From Paenochrobactrum gallinarii (GTDB taxonomy: Bacteria > Pseudomonadota > Alphaproteobacteria > Rhizobiales > Rhizobiaceae): a stretch of DNA of 64,000 nt. Numbering within the stretch: position 1 is the first letter of the stretch; each line of letters starts with the position of its first letter. The stretch covers positions 1 through 64,000 of the forward strand of contig NZ_JACIIU010000003.1 of assembly GCF_014205685.1 (NCBI RefSeq), in the 5' to 3' direction. The notes below the pieces were generated by a model. It was not told the DNA's origin. It searched no databases and saw only the letters and a program-made list of their open reading frames with translations. Below, piece after piece: positions 7,411 through 17,561 of the stretch. Both the position numbers and the translations under genes were made by a program.

Positions 7411-9918
7411 TCAGAAATCGAAATCTGTACTGATCCCGCGTTTCAGCAGCAGCGGCTGCGAAGCGTGATCTTCGAAATGGCTGGTCTTGCCGATGCGCGT
7501 TCGCAGCTTCAGGAAGACTGTCTGATTGTTATAGGCGTCTGCCGCCTTGGACAGCAGGAAGCTCCGCGACAGCTCACGCTCGCGCGGGTTCTCGGACGCG
7601 AAATCGAATTCCAGCTTGGCTTCGTCCGAGATGAGCGTTTCATCGCCGGCAAAGATTGCGGCATAGACCTGCCGGGGCTGCTGTTTCTCGGTAACCGGCT
7701 CCGCCTGATAGAATGTGATCTGGATTTGGCCGGTGGTGATCTGGGCGCGGGCCGGAGGAATGATCTGCACCGACACCTGCCCGATATCCTCCTTGCGCTG
7801 CTTGCCCACACGCAGAACCGGCAGGACGATCTCCTGCAGGCTCGCCCCGCCATGGACAGAACGACTGCCTGATCCTTTCACGCGCAGACGGTTGATCGAG
7901 TTCGGGATCAGGATGTCCTGATCACCATCCAGACCAAGCTGTGCCGCTGTGAACTTCTTCATACCACCGCTGCTGCTAAGACCTCGCCCGATCACATAGC
8001 GACGGTTGCGTGTGACGATATCGCCTTCCGGCTCACTCAGCGCAAAACCGCTTTCTTCCAATGCCTTGTGCTGCCACAGGAACCCATGATCGGCTGTGAT
8101 CAGAATGTTCGAGAAATTGGCCGAGGTCAGCTTGCGTACCAGCTTCACCAGATCCTCGATGGCCGTCTCGGCCGCCGCAGGAACATTTTCTTCGGTGGCG
8201 AGCTTGTCGCCAATCGCGTCAATCTGATTGTGGTAAAGGTAGAGGATGTCGTGATCCCGAAAGAGGTCTTTGCCCTCTGATGAGCCGAGATTCATGAAAT
8301 CTTTCGCCACCAGAACCTTGGCCCGATCTCCAGCCCGGCCCGCCACCAGCGCCTTTTCACGAGCGGCGGCACCCATGGTACTTTCGCCGTCCAGAAGCAC
8401 CAGATCATTGTCATCGCGGATCGTCAGTTGCCGGTGCGGCAAGAGCGCCGCCATTCCGAGCTGGGTATAGCTGGGCAAGGCCCCGATCATCGGCTTCAAA
8501 TCGGCATCAAACCGGTTGAGCTTGCGGATCTCGCGCAGCGCCTCTTCGGCCACCTCATAGCGCAGCGCGTCCGAGATGATGACCACGACCTTCTGGTCCT
8601 TGCGCCTGAACTCTGCGGCCTGTTCGCGGTAGAAATCCATCTGACGCGGAAAGCCCGGAATCGCCCAGTCCGTCAGGCGGGCAACCTGATCCTGCCAGGC
8701 GTCGTTCAGCTTCAGCACGAAATTCGTGGTGTAGCGGTTCTCGACCGCCTCATAGAGCGCGGAGAGCAGCCCCGACTGCCCGCTTTTCTGCATGTGATAG
8801 ATGAACTTGCGGTAGAGCTGGTCCAGCCGGAACCAGCTTGCGGAATAGCGCTTCACGCCATCGGACAGGCTCGTCATGGTCAGGTCGGCTTCGGCCAGGG
8901 CCTGCTGGAACTCCGTCGCATAGCCGATGGCCTGATAAACATCGGCGTAACGGCCATACCAATGGCTCTGGCGGCGGTCGCGCACCCATTTCAGCACATC
9001 TGTCGCCGGCAGGCTTTGTTCGGCCAGCCCTTCAACGATGGCGACAACGATCCGCCGGTCCACTTCCTCGAAATGGTCATGCGGGATCAGGACGCGGAAA
9101 TCGCGCGAGGCGAGATCATCCCTGATCTTCAACACATCCTGATAGTCGCCCGACAGTTTCTCGAACGCCTCACCCCACCGGCGCGAGGCGCTCCAGCGGC
9201 GGAACATCAGCGCGGCATTGGTATTCAGGGGCGCAGTCTCGCCCATAGCCCGCGCCCATGCGCTGGAAAACAGCGTGATGGCGAAATCCTGAAAATCCGG
9301 GGTATCCGTCGAATAGCCGTAGCGCGCCGAAACCTCTTTCCAGAAAAACTCCGCCAGCCCAACCCGGTCGATGAGCCGCAGTGAATCATCCTGTCCATCA
9401 GCCAGTTCAGCCAGCAACGCCTCGATCACCGTATCGAGATCGCCATCCGCACCGGAGCAGACCGCCAGCATCTTGCGGCGGACATCGTTGGCGCTTTGAG
9501 ATGGCCGCTCGCGCTCGATGGCGCGCAGCGCTTCCAGCCGCTTGCCAGAACGGTAGAATTCGAGGTGATCACGCACGGCGTCATCGTACTTCACTGGAAT
9601 ACCCAGATCAGCCACCCAGATCGCCGCCTGATCGGCGCTGAACACGGCGCTGGCCAGTTGCACATCCAGCAACCAGTTTTCCTCCCTCGGCAGTTCAGGG
9701 CCATCCTTGTAGAGCAGGAAGCGCGCCTTCGGCTCCTGCCGCAACATGCGGTATTTCAGGCCAAACTCGTTGTTGACGATCTCGACCTTGGTCACGCCCG
9801 GCAGATCCACCGCGTCGAACGCCGCGCGCAGATCGCGGGCGGCGTCATACCAGAAGACGATGCGGCGGCCCTGATCCTCATAGAGGCGCATCAGGCCGGC
9901 GGTGATGCGGTCAGTCAT
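7411..9918 (-). CDS. pglZ: BREX protein PglZ, alkaline-phosphatase-fold
   Basis: PglZ is a signature BREX protein with an alkaline-phosphatase-superfamily domain. Here an N-terminal region (about residues 1-430, starting ITAGLMRLYEDQGRRIVFWYD) precedes the PglZ domain, which shows VVVIISDALRYEVAEEAL near residue 445 with the metal-binding Asp, and ITADHGFLWQ near 606 with the paired Asp-His of the active site. A conserved GRGL and a SVHGGASLQEIVLPV segment follow, as in family members that end with a beta-rich C-terminal domain. Length (835) is normal for type 1 systems. The start overlaps the end of pglX by eight bases, so the two are probably translationally coupled. The gene is intact. Confidence 0.93.
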   Translation of the reverse strand: MTDRITAGLMRLYEDQGRRIVFWYDAARDLRAAFDAVDLPGVTKVEIVNNEFGLKYRMLRQEPKARFLLYKDGPELPREENWLLDVQLASAVFSADQAAIWVADLGIPVKYDDAVRDHLEFYRSGKRLEALRAIERERPSQSANDVRRKMLAVCSGADGDLDTVIEALLAELADGQDDSLRLIDRVGLAEFFWKEVSARYGYSTDTPDFQDFAITLFSSAWARAMGETAPLNTNAALMFRRWSASRRWGEAFEKLSGDYQDVLKIRDDLASRDFRVLIPHDHFEEVDRRIVVAIVEGLAEQSLPATDVLKWVRDRRQSHWYGRYADVYQAIGYATEFQQALAEADLTMTSLSDGVKRYSASWFRLDQLYRKFIYHMQKSGQSGLLSALYEAVENRYTTNFVLKLNDAWQDQVARLTDWAIPGFPRQMDFYREQAAEFRRKDQKVVVIISDALRYEVAEEALREIRKLNRFDADLKPMIGALPSYTQLGMAALLPHRQLTIRDDNDLVLLDGESTMGAAAREKALVAGRAGDRAKVLVAKDFMNLGSSEGKDLFRDHDILYLYHNQIDAIGDKLATEENVPAAAETAIEDLVKLVRKLTSANFSNILITADHGFLWQHKALEESGFALSEPEGDIVTRNRRYVIGRGLSSSGGMKKFTAAQLGLDGDQDILIPNSINRLRVKGSGSRSVHGGASLQEIVLPVLRVGKQRKEDIGQVSVQIIPPARAQITTGQIQITFYQAEPVTEKQQPRQVYAAIFAGDETLISDEAKLEFDFASENPRERELSRSFLLSKAADAYNNQTVFLKLRTRIGKTSHFEDHASQPLLLKRGISTDFDF

Positions 9919-12900
9919 CCGCAGCCTCCAGCCCCTTGATCGGCTTCAACGCGCCGGCGAACAGCGGATAGTTGCGCTTCACCCCGTCATCCAGATCGAT
10001 GGCAATTTTCTGCTGCGCCATCGGATAGACGACATCGCGTTCCCATTCGGTCAGTTCGGCGATCTGTTTGATTACCGTGGCTGTTTCCTTCTGCGCTTTT
10101 GTTTGCTGGGCGGGCGTAGCTGTAGGATCCATGGCCAGCTTTTCCAGTCGGGCGTGCTCGACCTCCAGCTTGTGGATGAACTCACGCAGATACTGGTTCA
10201 GTACGACCGAGACGGTGTCGGGCCGGTAGCGGTGCATATAGATCAGTGCGTTGAAGCTGCCCTTGGGGCTGGAGAACATCCAGTAGATTGGGCGCTTCTT
10301 GTAGCGGCGAACGTGGTAGTCGAAGAAGTCCTTCGTGAACCATTTGCGCAGATCCTTGCCGAGCGCCTTTTCGATAAAGGCGAGGTTTTCGCGGAACTTC
10401 GCTTCGCCAAAGGTGACACGCAGGAAGTCCCGGGCGCGGGTGACGATGTCATCGGCGAACCAGTCGGCATCCAGCACCGGGATGACATTGTCACGGTCAG
10501 GCGCGAAGGTCGGTTCCGGCACGCAGGCCAGATACTCCTCCACCCCCTCTCCCTGATTGGCGAGGATCAGGCCCGGCGCGCCGAGGCTGTAGCGCCCGAA
10601 CATGCAGCCCACGGCATAGTGGAGGAATTCGGCCACCGTATCCTCACGCAGCCGCACCTCGCGATCCTCCTCCGAGGACTTCATGCCATAGCGATAGGCC
10701 GGGTTGCACGTGAGGGTGATCTCCTCGATCGGCACCTCGGGGGTGAGTTCATCAGCCAAACCATAGGCGTCGATGAAGACGCGGTTGTTCTCTTCCTCCA
10801 GCCGCTGCATCTCGTCCGTCGTACCCTGCCAATGGGCGCGGAGGGCGACGTAAGTGGCAGCGAGCGTTTCTCCCCGGTGGTCGGGGTGGAGCAGCGGCAG
10901 CGTTGTGAAATCCCAGGAGGTTTCGAAGGTGTCCCAATCTATTTTAGACAAAGTACACAAGCGTGTCACGTTGTCAGACGTCGGACCACTAACCCGAATT
11001 ACAGGGATCGAAGAAATATTCCCAACTGTATAGTTTAGAGTTGGAGAAAGAAGACCAATAACCCCAAATACAGCCTTCGAATTTAGTAGGCCGCAAATTT
11101 CATCGAGCGGCACACTTGAAAATAAGCACAAGCCTCCAGTATCAAATGCAAATCCAGAACCAAATCGCCTAAAACTCGGATAGCCAGAAGAAACTTTTGA
11201 CCATGTCACCCCTGGCAGGAAATAGTACTTCTCCCCTCTCACAAATGAGCCGGCATAATTCTTTACATCCCTTCCGTTATCCTGCCAATTAATTACATAT
11301 TCGTTATTTCCATACCACTTTCTGTACTCGCCGCCCTTATTGTATGGAAACCACTTCTGCCTTCCACTCAATAAACTTCTGTCTTTTGTATTTTGCCTGC
11401 TAAAATCTTCCGCGGAAATCTCAGTCCAAAGCTTGAGAAACCGACCCACATCACCCGTCGTTGTTCCTTCCACAACATTTGATATCTCGCCGAGCTTTGG
11501 ATTGTCCGCAAACATCCGAACCTGCTGATGCGATGCCCAATAAGAAATCGGGCTGCCCGGAATTTTCTCGAAATCTTCCGCTGAAGCGCGGTAAAGCCAG
11601 CCACAGCCTCGCTGCTTTTTATTGCGCACATTGTGTGGAGGAAATTGTCCCGGAACGCCGCTTTCATCTAGGTCAGCATACTCAACATAGAAAAAACTGC
11701 CTTGCCCCATTTCGGAGCGTCCCTGCTTCCACACCGTAGCAGACGTCCCGAAGGCGATTCCCATAACCATATTCCCCATGTGACACATGGTGGTGATCGC
11801 GCTTACATCATTCAGTTTTGTTCTGAGTTTTTCATACGACGACAAGAACATCCATGATTGCATCGTAACCATCGCGGAATAACCTGATGGAAAAATTATC
11901 CCGAACCCACGCTCGATGAACATCGCAAACAGGTCTGATTTACTGTCGGGATATTTTGTTTTAGCAAAATCCCCCAGCGCTCCGTTCATACCTTTGCCGC
12001 CCATATACGGCGGGTTAGCCACCACCACATGATATTTCGGCGACAGCGCCTCGGCCATGCGCAGCACGGCCACGACACGCTCCTGCACCTCTTTCAGAAG
12101 CAGGTCGGTACCAAAATCCCGTGCCTCGACCACCCGCAACGTCTCGGCCGGACCACACAGTGTCGGCACGATCAGCGAGCCAAAGTTCTTCGCCTGCTCG
12201 AACTGCCCAAGCGTCTCGCGCAGTTCATCCGTGAACAGATCCTTGCCCACCACGGCGGCCACATCCTGCATCTCGGCGGGGGTGAAGCGCACATCCTGCA
12301 GCACGGCGATGTCGGGCTTCGCCTCCATCCGCAGGAAACGCCGGCGCCCCAGCTTCGCCGCCGCCTTCATCGACAGCGCGAATGCCGCCAAGGCACCGGC
12401 ACGGTCATCAATCTCGATGCCGGTCAGGTTGTGCTGCAGGATCAGGCCGGGGATGTCGGCCGCGTCATGGCCTTCCTCGGCATAGATTTCATAGAGCAGG
12501 TCGAACGCATAGGTCAGCATATGGCCCGAGCCGCAAGCCGGATCACAGATGCGGATATCCTCGGGCCGGGTGATGCGCAGGAAATCCGTCTCCGGCTCTT
12601 CCGGCGCAATGTAATAGTCCATCTTCGCCGCCAGCTTCGATTGCGGGCGATTGAGCAGCCACAATCGCCCCAGCGAGTTTTCCACCAGATAGCGGACGAT
12701 CCAGTGAGGGGTGAACAGCTGCGTCGCGGCAGGAATGTTCTCCGCCGTGATCTTCTGGTTCTTCTTCAGGCCCGCAAAAACCTGATCCTTCTTTTCGCTG
12801 ATATAGAACTGGTAAAGCCAGCCGATGATCTCGACATCCTTGCAGGCATCTTCCGTCATCACCTCGCGCAGGCGGGCAAGGATGCTGTCCGGCGACAGAA

Positions 12901-13414
12901 GATCGTCGGGCATCAGCAGTTCGGTATAATCTGCGGCCCGGTCGAGCATGTCGGCGCGCTCGAACATATAAGGCATCGCGCCGTGCCATTCGTTGCAGGC
13001 ATGGATTAGCAGCAGCCGATAGGCTTCGGCCTGCCCGTCATGGGTGGGGCGGGTGCCGTTCAGATATTCGGCAATCTCGGGCCGGGCACGATCCGGCAGG
13101 TTACCGGCCATCGCCTCGGCCAGAATCTCGGGCCGGGTAGCGCCATCGGCGGGCGACACCACGCGCGGGTTGGTCAGACCCGTCACGTCCATGAAGCGCA
13201 GCGCGGTAAAGCGGTTGAACCAGGTATAGGCTGCTTGCTCGATCACCTGCGCGCGGTTGCTGTTGGCTGCGGCTTCCAGCTTGACAATTGCCTTGGGGTG
13301 TTCGCGGCGGGCCGCCGCGCCCTCGGCCAGCACCATGTCCAGCCGGGCCGTGACCTGATCGATCAGCAGGTTGCGCGCGCTTTGCGCAAATTTCTTGAGC
13401 GCGTTGGTATCCAT
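9911..13414 (-). CDS. pglX: BREX adenine-specific DNA methyltransferase PglX
   Basis: PglX methylates adenine in a non-palindromic motif to mark host DNA and is the specificity subunit of type 1 BREX. The AdoMet-binding motif DPACGSGHML starts at residue 291 and the catalytic NPPY is at 467-470, in the order of gamma-class N6-adenine methyltransferases. The N-terminal 280 residues and the C-terminal 330 are GC-rich like the rest of the operon, whereas residues about 475-828 (bases about 10930-11990), which follow NPPY and should hold the target-recognition region, are AT-richer: 24 G/C in 60 at 11281-11340 against 38 in 60 at 12361-12420. The start ATG overlaps the brxC stop by one base. The gene is full length (1167 residues) and uninterrupted. 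The recognised DNA motif cannot be deduced from sequence. Confidence 0.95.
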   Translation of the reverse strand: MDTNALKKFAQSARNLLIDQVTARLDMVLAEGAAARREHPKAIVKLEAAANSNRAQVIEQAAYTWFNRFTALRFMDVTGLTNPRVVSPADGATRPEILAEAMAGNLPDRARPEIAEYLNGTRPTHDGQAEAYRLLLIHACNEWHGAMPYMFERADMLDRAADYTELLMPDDLLSPDSILARLREVMTEDACKDVEIIGWLYQFYISEKKDQVFAGLKKNQKITAENIPAATQLFTPHWIVRYLVENSLGRLWLLNRPQSKLAAKMDYYIAPEEPETDFLRITRPEDIRICDPACGSGHMLTYAFDLLYEIYAEEGHDAADIPGLILQHNLTGIEIDDRAGALAAFALSMKAAAKLGRRRFLRMEAKPDIAVLQDVRFTPAEMQDVAAVVGKDLFTDELRETLGQFEQAKNFGSLIVPTLCGPAETLRVVEARDFGTDLLLKEVQERVVAVLRMAEALSPKYHVVVANPPYMGGKGMNGALGDFAKTKYPDSKSDLFAMFIERGFGIIFPSGYSAMVTMQSWMFLSSYEKLRTKLNDVSAITTMCHMGNMVMGIAFGTSATVWKQGRSEMGQGSFFYVEYADLDESGVPGQFPPHNVRNKKQRGCGWLYRASAEDFEKIPGSPISYWASHQQVRMFADNPKLGEISNVVEGTTTGDVGRFLKLWTEISAEDFSRQNTKDRSLLSGRQKWFPYNKGGEYRKWYGNNEYVINWQDNGRDVKNYAGSFVRGEKYYFLPGVTWSKVSSGYPSFRRFGSGFAFDTGGLCLFSSVPLDEICGLLNSKAVFGVIGLLSPTLNYTVGNISSIPVIRVSGPTSDNVTRLCTLSKIDWDTFETSWDFTTLPLLHPDHRGETLAATYVALRAHWQGTTDEMQRLEEENNRVFIDAYGLADELTPEVPIEEITLTCNPAYRYGMKSSEEDREVRLREDTVAEFLHYAVGCMFGRYSLGAPGLILANQGEGVEEYLACVPEPTFAPDRDNVIPVLDADWFADDIVTRARDFLRVTFGEAKFRENLAFIEKALGKDLRKWFTKDFFDYHVRRYKKRPIYWMFSSPKGSFNALIYMHRYRPDTVSVVLNQYLREFIHKLEVEHARLEKLAMDPTATPAQQTKAQKETATVIKQIAELTEWERDVVYPMAQQKIAIDLDDGVKRNYPLFAGALKPIKGLEAADD

Positions 13415-16400
13415 CAGACAATCACTTTCTTGCCCGCGCCGATCTCGGCCAGCAGGGTCTTTTTCATCTCGTCGAGGTAGCGGGTCACATCGTCCGCATC
13501 TTCGAGATAGGCTTTCCCGATAGAGACGGTGATCGACTGGGCGTTGACATATTGGGGCTTTGCCGGTGCCGGCGGCACATATGGCTTTGCCGGGGCTTCG
13601 GCCACGCCACCGGAAGGTGCGGGCTGAGGCGCGGGAACCGGTGCTGGTGCAGGCGTCAGTTCGGCGATCCGGGTCAGCGTATCGGCCAGAAGGTTGGAAC
13701 GCACCTCAGTCGCCCGATGGCGCAAGGCCGGGATCAGGGTTTGCGAGGCCACGCTGGCTTTCTGCGCGGCAAGCTCATTGCGAATACGCGTCTGCTGCTC
13801 TGGCGGTAGCGCACGGAATTCCGAGGTCTGGGTGGTTTTCTCGGCCACCTCTTCAATCGCCGCTATGACGGCGTTGCGCTCGGCCAGAACCGTTTGTTCG
13901 ATACGCTCCTTCAGCGCGTAGAAATCCGCCTTCAGTTCCTGGATCGCGGTGCCCTTGAAGCACTGCGGATCGGCCAGCGCCCGACGCAGCGCATCGGCGG
14001 CAGAATCTTCGGCAAAGGTGACGTTCTGATCCTGAGCGGTCAGGAAAGCGCGCACCTCGTCATAGATGACCTTCTGCGGTCCGGAGATGAAGCTGCGGAC
14101 CTTGTCGAGGATATCTTCCTTGGCATCCAGCAGCTGATCTTCCTGCCCAACCGGGCCGATAATGAACCAGGTCGCCGACTGGTCGCGCATGCTATCGAGC
14201 AGAGTTCGCAGAGGATCGAGGGCGGCGGCAAAGGGATAGGCTGCAATGGCACGGCTCTCCTGCTCGACATCGCCAAGCAGCATGCGCAACTGCGCCTGCC
14301 ACTCCGCCCCGAGACTGCGCGCGTCATTCCCCGAGGCGGGAAGATCGAACAGCTCCTGAAACAGTTCGCGCGATTTGCGGATCTGGGCGGCAGTGAACTC
14401 GATTTGCGGGGAAAGCAGAATGTTGCCAAGGGCATGGCTGTTGCGCAGCCCCTGTATCAGCGCATCACCCTCCAGGAGAGCGCTGTCGGCCCGAGCTTCG
14501 AGCTTGCCGCGCGCAACAAGGCTCGCGGTCAGGCAGAGAACCGCGATGGCGGGCCAGCCATAAGGTTTTGCTCCGAACTTCTCGACCAATGCCTTGACCG
14601 AGACCCGCGTCCCAAGGCGCATCTGAGCCTGAGCGTGATTCAGCACGTCCTGCTCGGCTTCGGTCAGACCGCTGCCTTCGGCGCCGAATAGTCCGCCATC
14701 GATACGGCCGGCACGCCCAAGATCTGCTTCGGTGTAGGTGGCGCCGCGCAGCACAGGCAGGCTGGTATAGACCTTGTCGACCAGCACCTGGAAGCCTTTG
14801 ACCAGCCGTTCCTGCGGGTCTTCCCCTCCGATTTCCAGCTCGGCTCCACGCACGAAAAGGCGAGCATCTGCGATCAGAGTGCGGAGACGCTGCACCAGTT
14901 CCTTTTCGCGCCGCGTATTCTGATCACGCTTTTCCGCAATGATACGATCTCGGCCGGGCTGAGCGTCACCGCTGGTGACCTGACGGGCAAATTTTACGGT
15001 CTGGAGCCAGAGGATGAGATCGCGCGTAAAGCGCACATCACGCCCGAGCAGAACAATCATCTCATCGCTTGCCATGCTGTTCGAACGAACCACATCCGGT
15101 GCGTCGGAATCGTCGCTGAACGGCGAGATGATATTGACGGAAAGCTCATGCTCCCGGTTCAGGCTGTGCCCGTCGAGCCTGCGGGTAAAAGCATAGTCCA
15201 CACCGGTGCCGGCATGCTTGATCTTGCCGTGACGTAGGATCGCGCCGAACGCCAGTTCATCGAGCTGCCGTTCTATCTCGGCGGGATCGACGGCAATTGC
15301 CTTAATCTCGGCCTCGACGTCCTTTTCCTCATTGGTGAGGAATTCATAGACTTCACCATTGCGCTGGATCAGCGTCTGGCGTTCCAGAAGCGACAAAGCC
15401 TCTTCGATATTACGGCGCTGCTCGGTCTGGTCCGCCTCGAACCGGGACAGCAGGAGTATCGATATGTTGCGGGCAGTCGGTTTGAATTCCTTGACGTATT
15501 TGACAAGGAACAGGACTTTCAGAACCCGAACCGCGAAGTCATCGCCAAGGTTCTTCTCGGCCAGCTGGATCGACTGCTGAACCGAGGATTTGAGGGCAGT
15601 GCGAATCCCCTCAAACATCAGGTCGAAGGTCGCCAGCCCCCCGACTGGCGTATCCGCCAGCTTTTTAGCCACCTCCTGAAACACCCCTAGCATAGAGCGT
15701 TCGCCGACCGAGCTATGCTTGCCCTCAAACGCGTTATGCTGAGAGAGGCCCATGATCGCACGCTGGAACAGATCGTACTGGTAGTTCGGGAACGGATAGC
15801 TCGCGACGAACTGCTCCTTTCCGGAGAAGTTCCTGAACTTGAAGGAATTATCTCCAAAATCGAACAGGGTGCGCAGGTTGTTCTCCTCAGCATCGTAAAG
15901 ATTGCCAAGGGTGATCTGACCAGCCTCGGTCTTAGCCAGAAGGCGGCGCTGGATGACTTCGGCCACATCCTGGGAATTCAGAGGCATCCGGTTGGCGAAG
16001 CGTGCCTGAATTTTCGAAAAGTCATTTTCTTGCTGCGCGGTCAGATCCCCGATAACCGAACCCATGTCCTGCTGGGCAGTGACAACAATCCAGGCCTGCC
16101 CCTTGCACTTAGTGTTCAGGCTTTCGGCAATGGTTTGCAGGTTCGTCATGAGCTTGACGTTGTCAGCGATATACTGCCCCACCTCATCGACGAAGAAATT
16201 CAGCCGGAACTTCGGTCCCTGCGCATCGATCCATGACTTCACCATATTGGCAAAATCTTCGATCGAGACCTTCGTATCCTTGCGATACTGACCAAGAATA
16301 TCCTTGACCTCATCGCCCGTGACCTCGGCAAAGGCGGCGGCAATGTGCTTGCCTTCCATCAGAGCCTGTTCGCGCCCGCGCTCCCAGGGCTTGCCGGAAG

Positions 16401-16953
16401 ACTGCTCGAAAGCCGCCTTGAAAGCATCAAGCTTCCCCCGGCTATCCAGATCACGCTCGAACTGCGCGATATGCGGGAGTTTGCCGTAATAGCCGCACAT
16501 CTCGTCAAAGACCTTCTGGAAGACGGCGAGAAGCGCATCGACATCCGCCTTCGAGATCACATCCGCCTTCTGGTCGATGTTGAACAAGACCGACCGGGAT
16601 GGAATCGACACTGCCTTGCGCAAAGCCCCCGCCAGCATCGGGTTGCCCGCAAGCTTCCGCTCAAAGATTTCGACGGCACGCTGCCCTTCGACCTCGTCAT
16701 TCTCCAGCAGAAGGGCGAGCATCTTCAGCAGGTGAGACTTACCTGACCCGAAGAAGCCAGAAATCCACACGCCGTTCGCGGTATCATAATTGTTGTAGGC
16801 GTCGAGGAATTGCTCCAGCCGGGTGCCGATCTCATTGGTGATGACATATTCATCGAGCTCGGTCAGGAGGCTGGCCTTGTCGTCAGCCTTGATCACCCCA
16901 TCGATCGAACGGTCGACCGGCTTGGCAAAGATATCACGTAGAATAACAGCCAT
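13414..16953 (-). CDS. brxC: BREX protein BrxC, large P-loop ATPase
   Basis: BrxC (PglY-like in type 2 systems) is the largest BREX core protein and an ATPase. Walker A is GFFGSGKS at residues 66-73 and a Walker B-like FFVDEVGQ is at 253-260. The N-terminal segment MAVILRDIFAKPVDRSIDGVIKADD is typical of the family. A long helical middle region follows, then a coiled-coil-rich C-terminal part and, near residues 1105-1140, a linker rich in proline and alanine before a conserved C-terminal segment ending in a basic KKVIV. Length of 1179 residues matches type 1 BrxC. It starts three bases after the brxB stop and ends overlapping the pglX start. No disruption is visible. Confidence 0.94.
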   Translation of the reverse strand: MAVILRDIFAKPVDRSIDGVIKADDKASLLTELDEYVITNEIGTRLEQFLDAYNNYDTANGVWISGFFGSGKSHLLKMLALLLENDEVEGQRAVEIFERKLAGNPMLAGALRKAVSIPSRSVLFNIDQKADVISKADVDALLAVFQKVFDEMCGYYGKLPHIAQFERDLDSRGKLDAFKAAFEQSSGKPWERGREQALMEGKHIAAAFAEVTGDEVKDILGQYRKDTKVSIEDFANMVKSWIDAQGPKFRLNFFVDEVGQYIADNVKLMTNLQTIAESLNTKCKGQAWIVVTAQQDMGSVIGDLTAQQENDFSKIQARFANRMPLNSQDVAEVIQRRLLAKTEAGQITLGNLYDAEENNLRTLFDFGDNSFKFRNFSGKEQFVASYPFPNYQYDLFQRAIMGLSQHNAFEGKHSSVGERSMLGVFQEVAKKLADTPVGGLATFDLMFEGIRTALKSSVQQSIQLAEKNLGDDFAVRVLKVLFLVKYVKEFKPTARNISILLLSRFEADQTEQRRNIEEALSLLERQTLIQRNGEVYEFLTNEEKDVEAEIKAIAVDPAEIERQLDELAFGAILRHGKIKHAGTGVDYAFTRRLDGHSLNREHELSVNIISPFSDDSDAPDVVRSNSMASDEMIVLLGRDVRFTRDLILWLQTVKFARQVTSGDAQPGRDRIIAEKRDQNTRREKELVQRLRTLIADARLFVRGAELEIGGEDPQERLVKGFQVLVDKVYTSLPVLRGATYTEADLGRAGRIDGGLFGAEGSGLTEAEQDVLNHAQAQMRLGTRVSVKALVEKFGAKPYGWPAIAVLCLTASLVARGKLEARADSALLEGDALIQGLRNSHALGNILLSPQIEFTAAQIRKSRELFQELFDLPASGNDARSLGAEWQAQLRMLLGDVEQESRAIAAYPFAAALDPLRTLLDSMRDQSATWFIIGPVGQEDQLLDAKEDILDKVRSFISGPQKVIYDEVRAFLTAQDQNVTFAEDSAADALRRALADPQCFKGTAIQELKADFYALKERIEQTVLAERNAVIAAIEEVAEKTTQTSEFRALPPEQQTRIRNELAAQKASVASQTLIPALRHRATEVRSNLLADTLTRIAELTPAPAPVPAPQPAPSGGVAEAPAKPYVPPAPAKPQYVNAQSITVSIGKAYLEDADDVTRYLDEMKKTLLAEIGAGKKVIV

Positions 16954-16956
16954 CGG

Positions 16957-17559
16957 TCAGACCTCGTAATTCATGATATTGAACGCGCGGTAGTATTTGT
17001 CGTCATGGAGTAAGCCGAACAATTCCAGCGATGCTCCTGTCGCCAGCGCGTGCGTGTATTTTCCCGGAAAGAACATGACCGTCGGGCGATCTTTCGCGGT
17101 GCTTTGCAGGTTGTTGAGTACGTTGTGCGACCGCAGGTAGGGGTAAACCTCGCCTACGCCTGACAGGAAGATCACGTCGTGCGGGACTTCTTCGATACGC
17201 CGCGCAATCTCTGGAATGAGGTGCGCCTGCGGGTCCAGTACGCCCTGCAACAGCTCTTTGAGCTCCGCCTTTTCCGTTTCGGCTTCAACCTCAAGAATCT
17301 GCTCGAATATTCCCCGATCTTCGAGGATCCTGAGTGAAAGGTCATAGAGATCGATATCGAGTACGCGCACGCCAGCGTGGCCCAGCCGGGCGATCAGATC
17401 CGCGCGATCCTCGCCCAGGCTCAGTCCGTCTTCGGCATCAAAAGCGCAGATGAAAAAAGGAACCTCGTTTCCCAGCCCTTGCATTTGCAAAAAACGATCA
17501 CTGGAAACTACCCTGAATAGGTGCTCGGCGCGGGCGCGCCTATCAGTTTTCGTGCCCAC
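16957..17559 (-). CDS. brxB: BREX protein BrxB (DUF1788)
   Basis: A 200-residue soluble protein of the DUF1788 family, core component of type 1 BREX with unknown biochemical role. Typical family segments are the N-terminal ARAEHLFRVVSSDRFLQ, the central IPFFICAFD-like strand (PFFICAFDAEDG) and, near the C-terminus, VMFFPGKYTHALATGASLELFGLLHDDKYYRAFNI. The start is a GTG two bases after the brxA stop, preceded by a G-run acting as ribosome binding site. Three bases separate it from brxC. It is intact. Confidence 0.92.
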   Translation of the reverse strand: MGTKTDRRARAEHLFRVVSSDRFLQMQGLGNEVPFFICAFDAEDGLSLGEDRADLIARLGHAGVRVLDIDLYDLSLRILEDRGIFEQILEVEAETEKAELKELLQGVLDPQAHLIPEIARRIEEVPHDVIFLSGVGEVYPYLRSHNVLNNLQSTAKDRPTVMFFPGKYTHALATGASLELFGLLHDDKYYRAFNIMNYEV

Positions 17560-17561
17560 AA

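Noticed and set aside
12029..13009. 326-codon open frame antisense to pglX (also 8428-9384 opposite pglZ)
   Set aside because: GC-rich coding DNA produces long antisense frames; no ribosome binding site or known motif.
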